Under the pieces are notes generated by a model that searched no databases, was not told the origin of the DNA, and was given only the letters and a program-made list of their open reading frames with translations. DNA of 64,000 nucleotides from positions 2,848,107 through 2,912,106 of the forward strand of contig NZ_CP063989.1 of assembly GCF_014595995.2 (NCBI RefSeq), read 5' to 3'. Shown in pieces: positions 1 through 8,015 of this stretch; position 1 is the stretch's first letter; every line of letters starts with the position of its first letter. Made by a program: the position numbers and the translations under genes. The stretch comes from Actinomyces respiraculi (GTDB lineage: Bacteria; Actinomycetota; Actinomycetes; Actinomycetales; Actinomycetaceae).

Positions 1-1190
1 TCGACCGGCAGGCAGGACAGGGCCCGGGCCGCGAGGCGGACGTTGCGCGAGGCGAGCATGGACCAGACCTGGACCATGAGGGAGTTGTGGTAGGCGAGGT
101 CGGAGACCTTGCCCGTGTAGCGGCCCTGGCCCAGGTACTGCAGGAGCTCGGTGGGGGCGACGATCGCCTCGGCCTTGAGGTCCACCGCAGGGCAGGCGAT
201 GCGGGTGAGGGCGCGCAGGACCTGGGTGATGGCGTGGACCTCGGGCTGGCCCTGGCAGTCGGTGCCCTTGCGCTTGATGGTGAAGGCGATGGCGTCCAGG
301 CGCAGCACCTCGACGCCCCGGTTGGCCAGGTCGAGCACGATCGAGGCGTACTCCTCCATGACGTGGGGGTTGCGCCAGTTGATGTCCCACTGGAAGGAGT
401 TGAAGGTGGTCCACACCCAGCCGCCGGCCTCCTCCTCCCAGGTGAAGTTGCCCGGGGCGAAGTCGGGGAAGATCTCGGGCAGGGTCCGCTCGTACTCGTC
501 CGGCTCAGTGCGGTCGGGGAAGATGTGGAAGTAGTCGCGGTAGCGCTGCTCACCGGCGCGGGCGCGCACCGCCCACTCGTGCTCGCGTGCGACGTGGTTG
601 AGCACGAGGTCGATGACGAGGCTGATGCCGCGGGCGCGCAACTGCCCTGCCAGGTGGGCGAGGTCCTCCATGTCGCCCAGGTCCGGGCGGACCGAGCGGT
701 AGTCGGCGACGGCGTAGCCGCCGTCGGAGTCGCCGGGGCGCGGGGTGAGCAGAGGCATGAGGTGCAGGTAGGTCACGCCCAGCTCACGCAGGTAGCCGAT
801 GCGCTCCTCGACGCCGCGCAGGTCCCCGGCGAAGCGCTCGGTGTAGGCGGCGTAGCCGATGCGGGAGGAGTCCTGGACCCAGGTGGGGTCGAGGGTGCGG
901 GCGAGGTCGAGGCGGCGCAGCTGCGGGTCGCGCGCGACCCAGGCGGTGGCCGCCTCGGTGAGGAGGTGGACCGCGGTAGCGCGTACGACGTCGTCGCCGC
1001 GCTCACCGTAGAGGGTGACCAGACCGTCGATGACGTCGGGGTACCAGCGCTCGACGCGGGTGGTGAGGACCTCGCGCTCGGGCTCCGGCAGGGCGGCGTC
1101 GTCGAGAACGGCGTCGACGGCGCTGCGGACCTGCTCGGGGACGACGCTGTCCGTGGACCAGGGGCTGCGGGAGGATGTGATGGCGCTCAT
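1..1190 (-). CDS. Amylosucrase-type GH13 glycosidase (C-terminus beyond window)
   Basis: Reads leftward from an ATG at 1190 and is still open at the window edge, so about 396 N-terminal residues are present. After a helical N-terminal part it shows a GH13 barrel: region I DLVLNH near residue 191, region [11 protein letters not shown] near 293 with the nucleophile Asp, and region III KAEAI near 338 with the acid/base Glu. The stretch [14 protein letters not shown] after region II is typical of amylosucrases (GH13 subfamily 4), which build alpha-1,4-glucan from sucrose; a sucrose hydrolase is the main alternative. No signal peptide is seen, so it is probably cytoplasmic. The gene is divergent from pdxK and has no clear Shine-Dalgarno sequence. 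Confidence 0.8.
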   Translation of the reverse strand, partial: MSAITSSRSPWSTDSVVPEQVRSAVDAVLDDAALPEPEREVLTTRVERWYPDVIDGLVTLYGERGDDVVRATAVHLLTEAATAWVARDPQLRRLDLARTLDPTWVQDSSRIGYAAYTERFAGDLRGVEERIGYLRELGVTYLHLMPLLTPRPGDSDGGYAVADYRSVRPDLGDMEDLAHLAGQLRARGISLVIDLVLNHVAREHEWAVRARAGEQRYRDYFHIFPDRTEPDEYERTLPEIFPDFAPGNFTWEEEAGGWVWTTFNSFQWDINWRNPHVMEEYASIVLDLANRGVEVLRLDAIAFTIKRKGTDCQGQPEVHAITQVLRALTRIACPAVDLKAEAIVAPTELLQYLGQGRYTGKVSDLAYHNSLMVQVWSMLASRNVRLAARALSCLPV

Positions 1191-1234
1191 AGGGTAATGG
1201 TCGCAAATCCCGCCTGCCGGAGGGAAGGACTAGG

Positions 1235-1251
1235 GGTGCACCGTTTGCACC
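1235..1251. promoter_or_regulatory. Inverted repeat between the GH13 gene and pdxK
   Basis: GGTGCA-CCGTT-TGCACC is a perfect 6+5+6 inverted repeat in the 90-bp divergent intergenic region. A 12-bp palindrome CCCTGGCCAGGG follows at 1256-1267. Either could be an operator, but no regulator gene is adjacent. Confidence 0.3.
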
Positions 1252-1280
1252 GAGCCCCTGGCCAGGGCACGCTTCATCCC

Positions 1281-2099
1281 ATGACCAGCACTGACACGTC
1301 ACTCCCGCCCATCGCCCTCGCCATCGCAGGGACGGAGGCCTCCGGCGGCGCCGGTGCGCAGACGGACCTCAAGACCTTCACCCAGCTCGGCGTGTACGGC
1401 TGCGTGGCCCTGACCTGCATCGTCTCCATGGACCCCGCCCACGACTTCAACCACCGCGTCGTCGGCGTCGAGCCGCAGGTGATCCTGGACCAGGTGGAGG
1501 CCTGCGTGGGGGTCAACCCCCGCATTGACGCGGTCAAGATCGGCATGCTCGGCTCCCTGCCGACGATCGACGCCGTGGACCGGGCGCTGGAGACTCACGG
1601 CTTCACCAACGTGGTGCTTGACCCGGTGCTGGTGTGCAAGGGTCAGGAGTTCGCCGAGGCGAAGGCTGTCGACGACGAGCTGCGCGCCCGCATCCTGCCG
1701 CGCGCGCGGATGACGACGCCGAACCTCTTCGAGTCGGCCACCCTCGCCGGCATGGAGGAGATCACGACCGTCGCGCAGCTCAAGGACGCGGCTAAGCGCA
1801 TCCACGACCACGGTGTGCCGAACGTGCTGGCGAAGGCCGGCCCGAGCCTGGGCACGGGCACCGCGCTCGACGTCTTCTACGACGGTACGAACCTCGAGGT
1901 CCTGGAGACGGAGGTCGTCGGCAATGTGCGCGTGCACGGCGCGGGCTGCACGCTCGCCGCGGCTGTGACGGCCGAGCTCGCCAAGGGCGCGACGCCGCTT
2001 GAGGCGGCCGTGACGGCGAAGAACGTCGTCAACGCCTCCATCGGCATGCGCGGGAACATTCCCTTCACCTACGTCTGGCAGGGCTGGTACCAGGCCTGA
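1281..2099 (+). CDS. pdxK: Pyridoxal/hydroxymethylpyrimidine kinase (PdxK/ThiD family)
   Basis: Ribokinase-family kinase of 272 residues that phosphorylates pyridoxal/pyridoxine (and often HMP) with ATP in the B6 salvage or thiamine pathway. It shows the N-terminal substrate loop AIAGTEASGGAGAQTDLK, the segment DAVKIGMLGS, and the anion-hole/catalytic motif HGAGCTLAAA near residue 218, as in the ThiD-like PdxK enzymes of Gram-positives. The ATG at 1281 is chosen because the protein begins there with normal family sequence, although the frame stays open far upstream opposite the GH13 gene. Single gene. PdxK is preferred over ThiD because no thi genes are nearby; the two activities cannot be separated from sequence alone. 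Confidence 0.8.
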   Translation: MTSTDTSLPPIALAIAGTEASGGAGAQTDLKTFTQLGVYGCVALTCIVSMDPAHDFNHRVVGVEPQVILDQVEACVGVNPRIDAVKIGMLGSLPTIDAVDRALETHGFTNVVLDPVLVCKGQEFAEAKAVDDELRARILPRARMTTPNLFESATLAGMEEITTVAQLKDAAKRIHDHGVPNVLAKAGPSLGTGTALDVFYDGTNLEVLETEVVGNVRVHGAGCTLAAAVTAELAKGATPLEAAVTAKNVVNASIGMRGNIPFTYVWQGWYQA

Positions 2100-2173
2100 G
2101 GAGCTGCAGCGCCAGCGGAGCCGGGGGCGGGCGGGTGTGGGCGGGCGGGCGCACCCGCACGGCCCCGCCCGCC

Positions 2174-2246
2174 CCCGCTCAGTACTCCGGCTCGGCCGGC
2201 CCCGCACAGCCCCGCAGGCGCCCGCTCAGTACTCCGGCTCGGCCGG
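2174..2246. repeat. 26-bp direct repeat duplicating the dnaB 3' end
   Basis: A 26-bp sequence covering the last codons and stop of dnaB (2221-2246) occurs again at 2174-2199, just beyond the stop, separated by a 21-bp GC-rich spacer. The dnaB coding end is intact; the outer copy is noncoding. Confidence 0.85.
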
Positions 2247-3755
2247 GGCGATGTCGCGGGCCATGTTCGCAAAACGCGACAGGTGGCCCTGGAAGGCGAC
2301 CGGGATCGTCTGGGTGCGCCCATTGCGGTGCTTGGCAACGATGATGTCGGCCTCGCCGGGCCGGTCCTCCGGCTGGTAGTACTCCGGGCGGTGCAGCAGC
2401 ATGATGATGTCCGCGTCCTGCTCCAGTGAGCCCGACTCACGCAGGTCGGACATCTGCGGTTTGTTGCCCGTGCGCTGCTCGGGCCCGCGGTTGAGCTGTG
2501 CCACGGCGATCAGTGGAATCTCGAGCTCCTTGGCGAGCAGCTTGAGCGAGCGCGAGAACTCGGAGACCTCCTGCTGACGCGACTCCACACGCTTGCCCGA
2601 GCTCATGAGCTGCAGATAGTCGATGACCATGAGGCCCAGGTTGTGCTGCTGCTTGAGACGCAGCGCCTTCGAGCGGATCTCAGGCATGGTGAGGTTCGGG
2701 GAGTCGTCGATGAACAGAGGCGCCTCGCTCACGGGGTTGTAGGCGAGGGCGACGTCCGTCCAGTCGCGGTCATTCATCTTCTTGCCGCCGCGCAACTTGG
2801 TCATCTCGACGCCGGACTCGGCGGCCAGCACACGCATCATGAGCTCGCTGCGGCCCATCTCGAGCGAGAAGTAGCAGGAGGTGATGGCCCTGCCACTCTC
2901 GTCACGCGAGTGGATCGAGGCCGAGCGGCAGATGTCGACGGCGAGCGTGGACTTTCCCATGGCGGGGCGCGCCGCGATGATGACCATCTGCCCGCCCTTG
3001 AGTCCGCCGGTGAAGAGGTCATCCAGCTCGATGAAGCCCGTGGGGACGCCGAAGGAGGCGCCTCGGTCCTGGGACTGGCCGGCCTCGATCTCGAGATTGG
3101 TCTCGTTGAGGAGCTGTCCGACGGCGATGTAGTCCTCACGGTCGCCCTCGCGGTGGGCGACGGCGTAGACCTCGGCCTCCGCCATGGTGACGAGCTCGTC
3201 GATGTCCCCCGCGTCGGTGGAGAAGCCGAGCTGGGTGATGCGTGTGCCCGCCTGGACGAGCCCGCGCATGAGGGACTTCTCCTTGACGATGCGCGCGTAG
3301 TAGGCGGCGTTGGCGGCAACCTGGACGCCGGCGATGAGGTCGGTGAGGTAGGAGGCGCCGCCGACGATCTCGAGCTCGCCGCGCTTGGCCAGTTCATCGG
3401 CGACGATGAGGGCGTCAGCCGGCTCAGAGCGGTTATAGACCTCGACGATGGCGTCGAAGATCATCTCGTGCGCGGGCTTGTAGAACTCGGGTCCGCGCAG
3501 GACCTCGATGACGTCGGTAACGGCCTCCTTGCTCATGAGCATGCCGCCGAGCGTGGCCATCTCCGCGGCGAGGTCCTGTGGGGGGACGCGGTCGAAGACG
3601 CCGTCGAATCGGGCGCCCCGCGAGTTGCGGCGGTCGTTGCGCTCGTGTGTGTCCCGACGGCGGCCGCCCCAGTCCTCACCTCCGGCACGGGTGCCGACCG
3701 CGTCCGGGTGGCCGGGCTCGTAGGAGGGGGCGTCCCCCGGGTCGATGTCCGTCAT
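2226..3755 (-). CDS. dnaB: Replicative DNA helicase DnaB
   Basis: Hexameric 5'-3' helicase that unwinds the replication fork and binds primase. 509 residues with the usual two domains: a helical N-terminal domain (from VPPQDLAAEMATLGG), a linker, and a RecA-like core with Walker A ARPAMGKST and Walker B LMVIDYLQLM. The C-terminal DLRESGSLEQDADIIMLLHRPEYY is diagnostic. No intein is present. The ATG at 3755 is chosen because AGGAGG lies just upstream; the frame extends to 3803 without a better start. The residues before VPPQD are rich in Arg, Asp and Gly and probably disordered. The 480 bp upstream hold a cluster of DnaA-box-like sites. Confidence 0.97.
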   Translation of the reverse strand: MTDIDPGDAPSYEPGHPDAVGTRAGGEDWGGRRRDTHERNDRRNSRGARFDGVFDRVPPQDLAAEMATLGGMLMSKEAVTDVIEVLRGPEFYKPAHEMIFDAIVEVYNRSEPADALIVADELAKRGELEIVGGASYLTDLIAGVQVAANAAYYARIVKEKSLMRGLVQAGTRITQLGFSTDAGDIDELVTMAEAEVYAVAHREGDREDYIAVGQLLNETNLEIEAGQSQDRGASFGVPTGFIELDDLFTGGLKGGQMVIIAARPAMGKSTLAVDICRSASIHSRDESGRAITSCYFSLEMGRSELMMRVLAAESGVEMTKLRGGKKMNDRDWTDVALAYNPVSEAPLFIDDSPNLTMPEIRSKALRLKQQHNLGLMVIDYLQLMSSGKRVESRQQEVSEFSRSLKLLAKELEIPLIAVAQLNRGPEQRTGNKPQMSDLRESGSLEQDADIIMLLHRPEYYQPEDRPGEADIIVAKHRNGRTQTIPVAFQGHLSRFANMARDIAPAEPEY

Positions 3756-3875
3756 GCGCTCCTCCTGGCGGTCCGTGGACTCGGCGGGGGTGGTCCCCCA
3801 CACCGTCGTTCAGGCCCGTGCGCGCGCACCTTAACCATCGTCGGCATCACGGGCAAACGCTCGGGGACGGCATCA

Positions 3876-4080
3876 TGTGGACAACGGGGAACAGCCTGTG
3901 GAAGGGCGGAGAAGTCTTGTGTCCGACACGCACAAGGCATGTGGACAACCGTGTGACGAACTCGCATGACGAGAAACACATGGCGTACTGACCCTTATGA
4001 TTCCAACGTTTTCCGGGCCCGGATGAAGCTGTGGGAGCAGCAGAGACAATCTGTGGACAAGTCTGCCGACCTGTGGATGA
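3876..4080. promoter_or_regulatory. DnaA-box-like cluster upstream of dnaB
   Basis: The gap between dnaB and the MATE gene carries TGTGGACAA (reverse complement TTGTCCACA, the actinobacterial DnaA-box form) at 3876-3884, 3940-3948 and 4052-4060, plus TGTGGATGA at 4072-4080 and a weaker TGTGGAAGG at 3897. All point the same way. The stretch around 3960-4020 is locally AT-richer than its surroundings. No gene is seen in 3756-4234. It could control dnaB or titrate DnaA; the main oriC is expected near dnaA, off the right end. Confidence 0.6.
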
Positions 4081-4099
4081 ACCTCAACCAGTCCCTGAG

Positions 4100-4185
4100 A
4101 TGTGGACCCGCGTGCGGTGGTCCTGGGAAGACAGCCCGCCCGGCCTCTTACGGGTATATGTGGACCCGCGTGCGGTGGTCCTGGG
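4100..4185. repeat. 28-bp direct repeat pair with 30-bp spacer
   Basis: Identical 28-bp copies at 4100-4127 and 4158-4185 flank a 30-bp unique spacer. The pair lies between the DnaA-box cluster and the MATE gene. Both copies start ATGTGGACCC and end GGTCCTGGG. The layout resembles the 28/33 pairs at 24177 and 34067, but the spacer is 3 bp shorter. Confidence 0.9.
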
Positions 4186-4234
4186 CCTCTTCAGCGCATG
4201 AGACACTGTCCGCCCCCGACCCGTGGAGAGACCC

Positions 4235-5896
4235 GTGCCGCCAGCACCCTCAGGACCCCATCCTCCGGACGGCGCCGCCGCGAACCCGTCGACGGACGGC
4301 ACCGCCCCGGGCCCGTCGACGGACGGCACCGCCGCGAACCCGTCGACGGACAGCACCGCCACGGGCCCGTCGAGGCACGGCACCGCCCCGGGCCCGTCGG
4401 CCCGCCCCACTCGCGCGCTCGACCGGCGCATCCTGTCCCTGGCCCTCCCCGCGCTCGGCGCGCTGGTGGCCGAGCCCCTCTTCGTCATCATCGACTCCGC
4501 GATGGTTGGGCACCTGGGCGCGACAAGCCTGGCCGGCCTGTCCCTGGCCTCGACGGTGCTCACCACCGTCGTCGGCCTGTTCGTCTTCCTCGCCTACGCC
4601 ACCACGGCCACCACCTCCCGGCTCTTCGGCGCTGGAGACCGTGGGGGTGGCCTGCGCGCCGGCGTCGACGGCCTGTGGCTCGCCGCGCTTCTCGGAGTTG
4701 CTGCCGCGGTCCTGCTGTGGTCAACGGCCCCCTGGGTCGCAGCTGCGCTCGGGGCCGACGCCGAGGTGGCGCGCGCGTCGGTCGCCTACCTGCGTGCCTC
4801 CGCACCAGGTCTGCCGGGCATGCTCGTGGTCTACGCCGCCACGGGGACCTTGCGAGGACTGCTGGACACGCGCACGCCCTTCGTCGTCGCCACAGCCGGC
4901 GCGGTGGTCAACGTGGGTCTCAACGCGATCTTCCTGTACGCCGTCGGCATGGGGGTGGCGGGCTCGGGCCTGGGCACGGCCATCACCCAGACGCTCATGG
5001 CGGCGGCCCTTACCCTGCCGGTGGTGCTCACCGCCCGCACGGAGGGCGTGAGCCTGGCGCCGCGGCGCGCGGGGCTGGGGGCGTCTCTCGGTGCCGGGGC
5101 GCCGTTGCTCGTGCGCACACTCACGCTCCGGATCGCGATCCTCGCGACCGTGTGGACGGCGACGGCGCTGGGTGAGGTGCCGCTCGCCGCCCACCAGGTC
5201 GTGAACTCCCTGTGGGGCTTCACCGCCTTCTGCCTGGACGCGCTGGCGATCGCGGCGCAGGCGCTCATTGGCACAGCCCTGGGGCAGGCGGACGCCGTGG
5301 CGAGCGAAGGCCGGACGGGGGAGGCCACGTCGCAGCCGGACAAGGCCTCGTCGTCGCAGCCGGGCGAGGCCTCGTCGTCGCAGCGGGGCTCCGTGAAGCT
5401 CGGCGAGGTCCCCTCACAGCCGGGCAGGGCCGGGGCGCTGCTGGGCGGCGTCGGAGAGCCAACTCCCGAACCTCCTCTGTCGATTGATGCGGTGCTGCGC
5501 CGGTCGCTGGCGTGGGGCGTGGGCACCGGCGCTCTCATCGGCGTCGTCCTGGCAGCCCTCGCCCCGTGGCTACCGCGACTGTTCAGCTCCGACACGCAGG
5601 TCGTCGACGCAGCCGTGCCCGTACTGCTCGTGGCGGCATCCGCCCTGCCGCTGGCCGGCGCCGTCTTCCTTTTTGACGGCGTGCTCATGGGTGCCGGGGA
5701 CGGGGTGTACCTGGCGAAGGCGGGGGTCGTCACCCTCATGCCGTACCTGCCGCTGGCGGTGGCGGTCCATGCCGGGTGGCCGGCGGGCGGCGCCGCAGGC
5801 CTGGTGTGGTTGTGGGTGGCCTTCGCGTGGGTGTTCATGGGCGCGCGCCTGGTGACGACGGGCCTGCGCACCCGCACCGACGCCTGGCGCTCCTAG
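4235..5896 (+). CDS. MATE family multidrug exporter, DinF-like
   Basis: Sodium- or proton-driven efflux pump of the MATE family. The core starts near residue 60 (RRILSLALPALGALVAEPLFVIIDSAMVGHLG), followed by about twelve hydrophobic helices, as in DinF-type members. The GTG at 4235 is preferred because GGAGAG lies 5 bp upstream; an in-frame GTG at 4223 is the alternative. Two features are odd. The N-terminus (DNA 4265-4410) is a repeat of PSTDGTA-type heptads encoded by roughly 30-bp tandem units. A Ser/Gln-rich insert of about 70 residues (ASSSQPGEASSSQ) splits the protein between its two six-helix halves. The membrane core itself looks complete, so a working pump is likely. Substrate unknown. 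Confidence 0.85.
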   Translation: MPPAPSGPHPPDGAAANPSTDGTAPGPSTDGTAANPSTDSTATGPSRHGTAPGPSARPTRALDRRILSLALPALGALVAEPLFVIIDSAMVGHLGATSLAGLSLASTVLTTVVGLFVFLAYATTATTSRLFGAGDRGGGLRAGVDGLWLAALLGVAAAVLLWSTAPWVAAALGADAEVARASVAYLRASAPGLPGMLVVYAATGTLRGLLDTRTPFVVATAGAVVNVGLNAIFLYAVGMGVAGSGLGTAITQTLMAAALTLPVVLTARTEGVSLAPRRAGLGASLGAGAPLLVRTLTLRIAILATVWTATALGEVPLAAHQVVNSLWGFTAFCLDALAIAAQALIGTALGQADAVASEGRTGEATSQPDKASSSQPGEASSSQRGSVKLGEVPSQPGRAGALLGGVGEPTPEPPLSIDAVLRRSLAWGVGTGALIGVVLAALAPWLPRLFSSDTQVVDAAVPVLLVAASALPLAGAVFLFDGVLMGAGDGVYLAKAGVVTLMPYLPLAVAVHAGWPAGGAAGLVWLWVAFAWVFMGARLVTTGLRTRTDAWRS

Positions 5897-5949
5897 GGCT
5901 CCTAGGCATGCTCACCTCGGCGTCGTCGTCCTGAGTGGGGATCTCCCGT

Positions 5950-6180
5950 CCGTCCATCTCGTTCCCCAGCGCTCCACCCGCCCGTCCACCTCGTTCCCCA
6001 GCGCTCCACCCGCCCGTCCACCTCGTTCCCCGCCCGTCCATCTCGTTCCCCAGCGCTCCACCCGCCCGTCCACCTCGTTCCCCGCCCGTCCATCTCGTTC
6101 GCCAGCGCTCGACCTCGTTCGGTTAAGGAACGAGATCGACTTGTGGGGAACGAGATCAGAACCTGAGGAACGAGATCAAC
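5950..6180. repeat. Motif array 1: CGTCCAYCTCGTTCC units, then inverted
   Basis: Seven copies of a unit like CGTCCAYCTCGTTCCCC (at about 5950, 5983, 6014, 6035, 6067, 6088, 6110) are followed by three copies in the opposite sense, GGAACGAGATC (6127, 6147, 6167). The switch point is CTCGTTC-GGTTAAG-GAACGAG. Some units are joined by AGCGCTCCACCCG. Downstream (6221-6243 and 6258-6280) is an unrelated 23-bp direct repeat. No gene is seen in 5897-6472. Confidence 0.9.
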
Positions 6181-6472
6181 GGCAGTAGTCGAGTCCTCTG
6201 TGGGCCACGACGGACGCCAGCCGCACTCACCAAGCCCGACCACACCAACCATGCCCGCCGCACTCACCAAGCCCGACCACGCCAACACACCAGCCGCGCT
6301 CAAGCAAGCCCGACCAGGCCCGACCACGCCCGCCTGTCCGTCCGCCACACCCGGGAACACGAGGAGGGGCCCCTGTCACAGCGCACACCCCCGGGCTGCA
6401 CAGGCCTGCGCCACCGCACCCTCGTCCACAGGGACCCGATAGGGCCGCCCGCCCACCCGTCAGGATGCTGGC

Positions 6473-7471
6473 ATGGACGCCATCGACCACCAGCACGAAC
6501 CTCTGCCCGTTGTTCTGGTCAATGCAGGGCCGCCGCGCTTCATGGACCATCCCATCAGGCTGGGCCGGGGACTATTCGCGGACCTCGACCCCACTGGCCT
6601 GTCCCCCTGGGAGAGCAGCAGACGCCTCAGCCTCGCCCGCTGCTCGGCCGCCGTGCTGCGCGTGCCCTCAGCCCGGTGCCTCAGCCACGAGGCGGCGGCC
6701 CTCGTGCACGGCCTCGCCGTCGCCCGCGCGGAACCGGATATCAGCCTCATCCTGCCCACCTGGCCCAGCCGCTCCTCGGTTCCCCTCCCCACCGCACCGG
6801 GCGGCGGCCCCCAGGTCCAGCTGCGACGACGCACCCTGCGGATCTCGGCGGAGGACATCACCGTCGTCGACGGCCTGCCCGTCACCACCGTGCTTCGCAC
6901 CGCCGTCGACTGCGCCTTTGACCTGCCGGCGCAGGAGGCGATCTGCGTAGTGGACGCGGCGCTGCGACGGATCTGCCAGCCCGATCGGCGTCGCCCCGAC
7001 GAGGCGGCCCGGCTGACGCAGGTGCTGCGCCACCGTCTCACCACCATGATCGCGGCCTGCGGCCGTCGGCGCGGTGCCCGGCGAGCCAGGGCAGTGGCCT
7101 CCATCGCCTCACCCCTGTCCGAGTCACCGGGCGAGTCCGTCCTCCGGTGCTTCGTCGCGGCGCTCGGGCTACCGACACCGCAGCTGCAGCACGGTATCGT
7201 CCTCGAGGAGGGGCGCACCGTCTTCCCCGACCTCGCCTGGCCCGAGGTCCTCGTCTCCCTGGAGTTCGATGGCCGCCTCAAGTACACGTCCCCGGAGGCG
7301 CTGTGGCGGGAGAAGCAGCGCCGCGACGCTCTGAATCGGCTGGGATGGCGTTGTGAGCACGTGACCTGGGGCGACCTTCAGGACCTCGGTTCCCTCAGGT
7401 CCAGGATCTTCCGGCTCTTCCCGCCGCAGGTGCTACGGGCCGCACACCCCGAGCCCCTCCTGTGGTCCTGA
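6473..7471 (+). CDS. AbiEi-like N-terminus fused to PD-(D/E)XK (DUF559-type) nuclease domain
   Basis: 332 residues. The N-terminal part resembles the AbiEi-type antitoxin-like segment widespread in actinobacteria (an Arg-rich stretch, then CLSHEAAALVHGL near residue 70). The C-terminal part looks like a small Vsr/DUF559 nuclease fold: GESVLR near 223, FPDLAWPEVLVSLEFDGRLKY near 249-269 giving the D...E-x-D-G-x-x-K pattern, then WREKQRRDALNRLGW. No partner gene for a toxin-antitoxin pair is adjacent. The start has AGGA 8 bp upstream. It sits between two motif arrays that share one motif, which suggests, but does not prove, that the protein acts on them. Molecular role unknown. Confidence 0.65.
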   Translation: MDAIDHQHEPLPVVLVNAGPPRFMDHPIRLGRGLFADLDPTGLSPWESSRRLSLARCSAAVLRVPSARCLSHEAAALVHGLAVARAEPDISLILPTWPSRSSVPLPTAPGGGPQVQLRRRTLRISAEDITVVDGLPVTTVLRTAVDCAFDLPAQEAICVVDAALRRICQPDRRRPDEAARLTQVLRHRLTTMIAACGRRRGARRARAVASIASPLSESPGESVLRCFVAALGLPTPQLQHGIVLEEGRTVFPDLAWPEVLVSLEFDGRLKYTSPEALWREKQRRDALNRLGWRCEHVTWGDLQDLGSLRSRIFRLFPPQVLRAAHPEPLLWS

Positions 7472-7571
7472 CGAATCCGACGACGCTCCGCCGCACCGCA
7501 GGCCGGAGCCCTCGCCAACGACCGCGCGCCCACCGACGACCGCGCCCACCGAGTCCGCCTCGTACCCTCCA

Positions 7572-7684
7572 CGTTCATCTCGTCCCTCGCGGGTCCACCT
7601 CGTCCCTTAAACGAACGAGGTCGAGCAAGAAGGAACGAGGTCAAGCAGAGCGAACGAGATCAAGGCAGCAGGGACGAGGTCAGC
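7572..7684. repeat. Motif array 2, same motif as array 1, inverted layout
   Basis: Two units in one sense (TTCATCTCGTCCC, TCCACCTCGTCCC) are followed by four in the other (GAACGAGGTC at 7613, GGAACGAGGTC at 7632, GAACGAGATC at 7652, GGACGAGGTC at 7672). The switch point is CTCGTCCCTTAAACGAACGAG. Array 1 has the same arrangement and a TTAA-containing centre. It lies 100 bp after the nuclease-like gene. Confidence 0.85.
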
Positions 7685-7760
7685 GGCCGACCGACGCGAC
7701 CCCGGCACGGCACCGATCCTGGCCGCGAGAACGCCCATGGGCCCGCCACCCCACCACCAA

Positions 7761-7900
7761 CGCCCCGCCAACCCGGTCAGCACAACACCCATGAAGCCCG
7801 CCACCCCACCGCCGACGCCCCGCCAACCCGGTCAGCACAACACCCATGAAGCCCGCCACCCCACCGCCGACGCCCCGCCAACCCGGTCAGCACAACACCC
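7761..7900. repeat. 55-bp tandem repeat, about 2.6 copies
   Basis: Copies begin at 7761, 7816 and 7871 (each starting CGCCCCGCCAACCCGGTCAG). The last copy runs into the left arm of the hairpin at 7894, and the repeat units look like degraded versions of that arm. No coding potential is apparent. Confidence 0.9.
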
Positions 7901-7943
7901 GTGGGGCCCGCTACCTCGCCAGGTAGCGGGCCCCACGGGCGTT
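7894..7943 (-). terminator. Strong stem-loop downstream of rplI
   Basis: A perfect 16-bp stem (7901-7916 with 7921-7936) and a CGCC loop, extended outward by 7 bp with one mismatch. It lies 72 bp past the rplI stop in the direction of transcription. No T-tract is visible, as is common in actinobacteria. Confidence 0.7.
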
Positions 7944-8015
7944 GAGGAGTCGGAGACGCTCAGCGCTCGCCGCCCAGCGCGCGCCGCACGCCGCTCAGCG
8001 CACGCCGCGCCCCGC

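Noticed and set aside
87..1280. Possible N-terminal extension of PdxK, since the frame is open from 87
   Set aside because: It lies opposite the GH13 gene and shows no domain; kinase homology starts at the ATG at 1281.
3876..4080. DnaA-box cluster as the chromosomal oriC
   Set aside because: The conserved order rpmH-rnpA-yidD-yidC at the right end places dnaA and the usual oriC beyond 64 kb; too few boxes here for a full origin.
5950..6180. Motif array 1 as a CRISPR array
   Set aside because: The intervals are short, unequal and themselves repeated, units occur in both orientations, and there are no unique spacers. The same applies to arrays 2 and 3.
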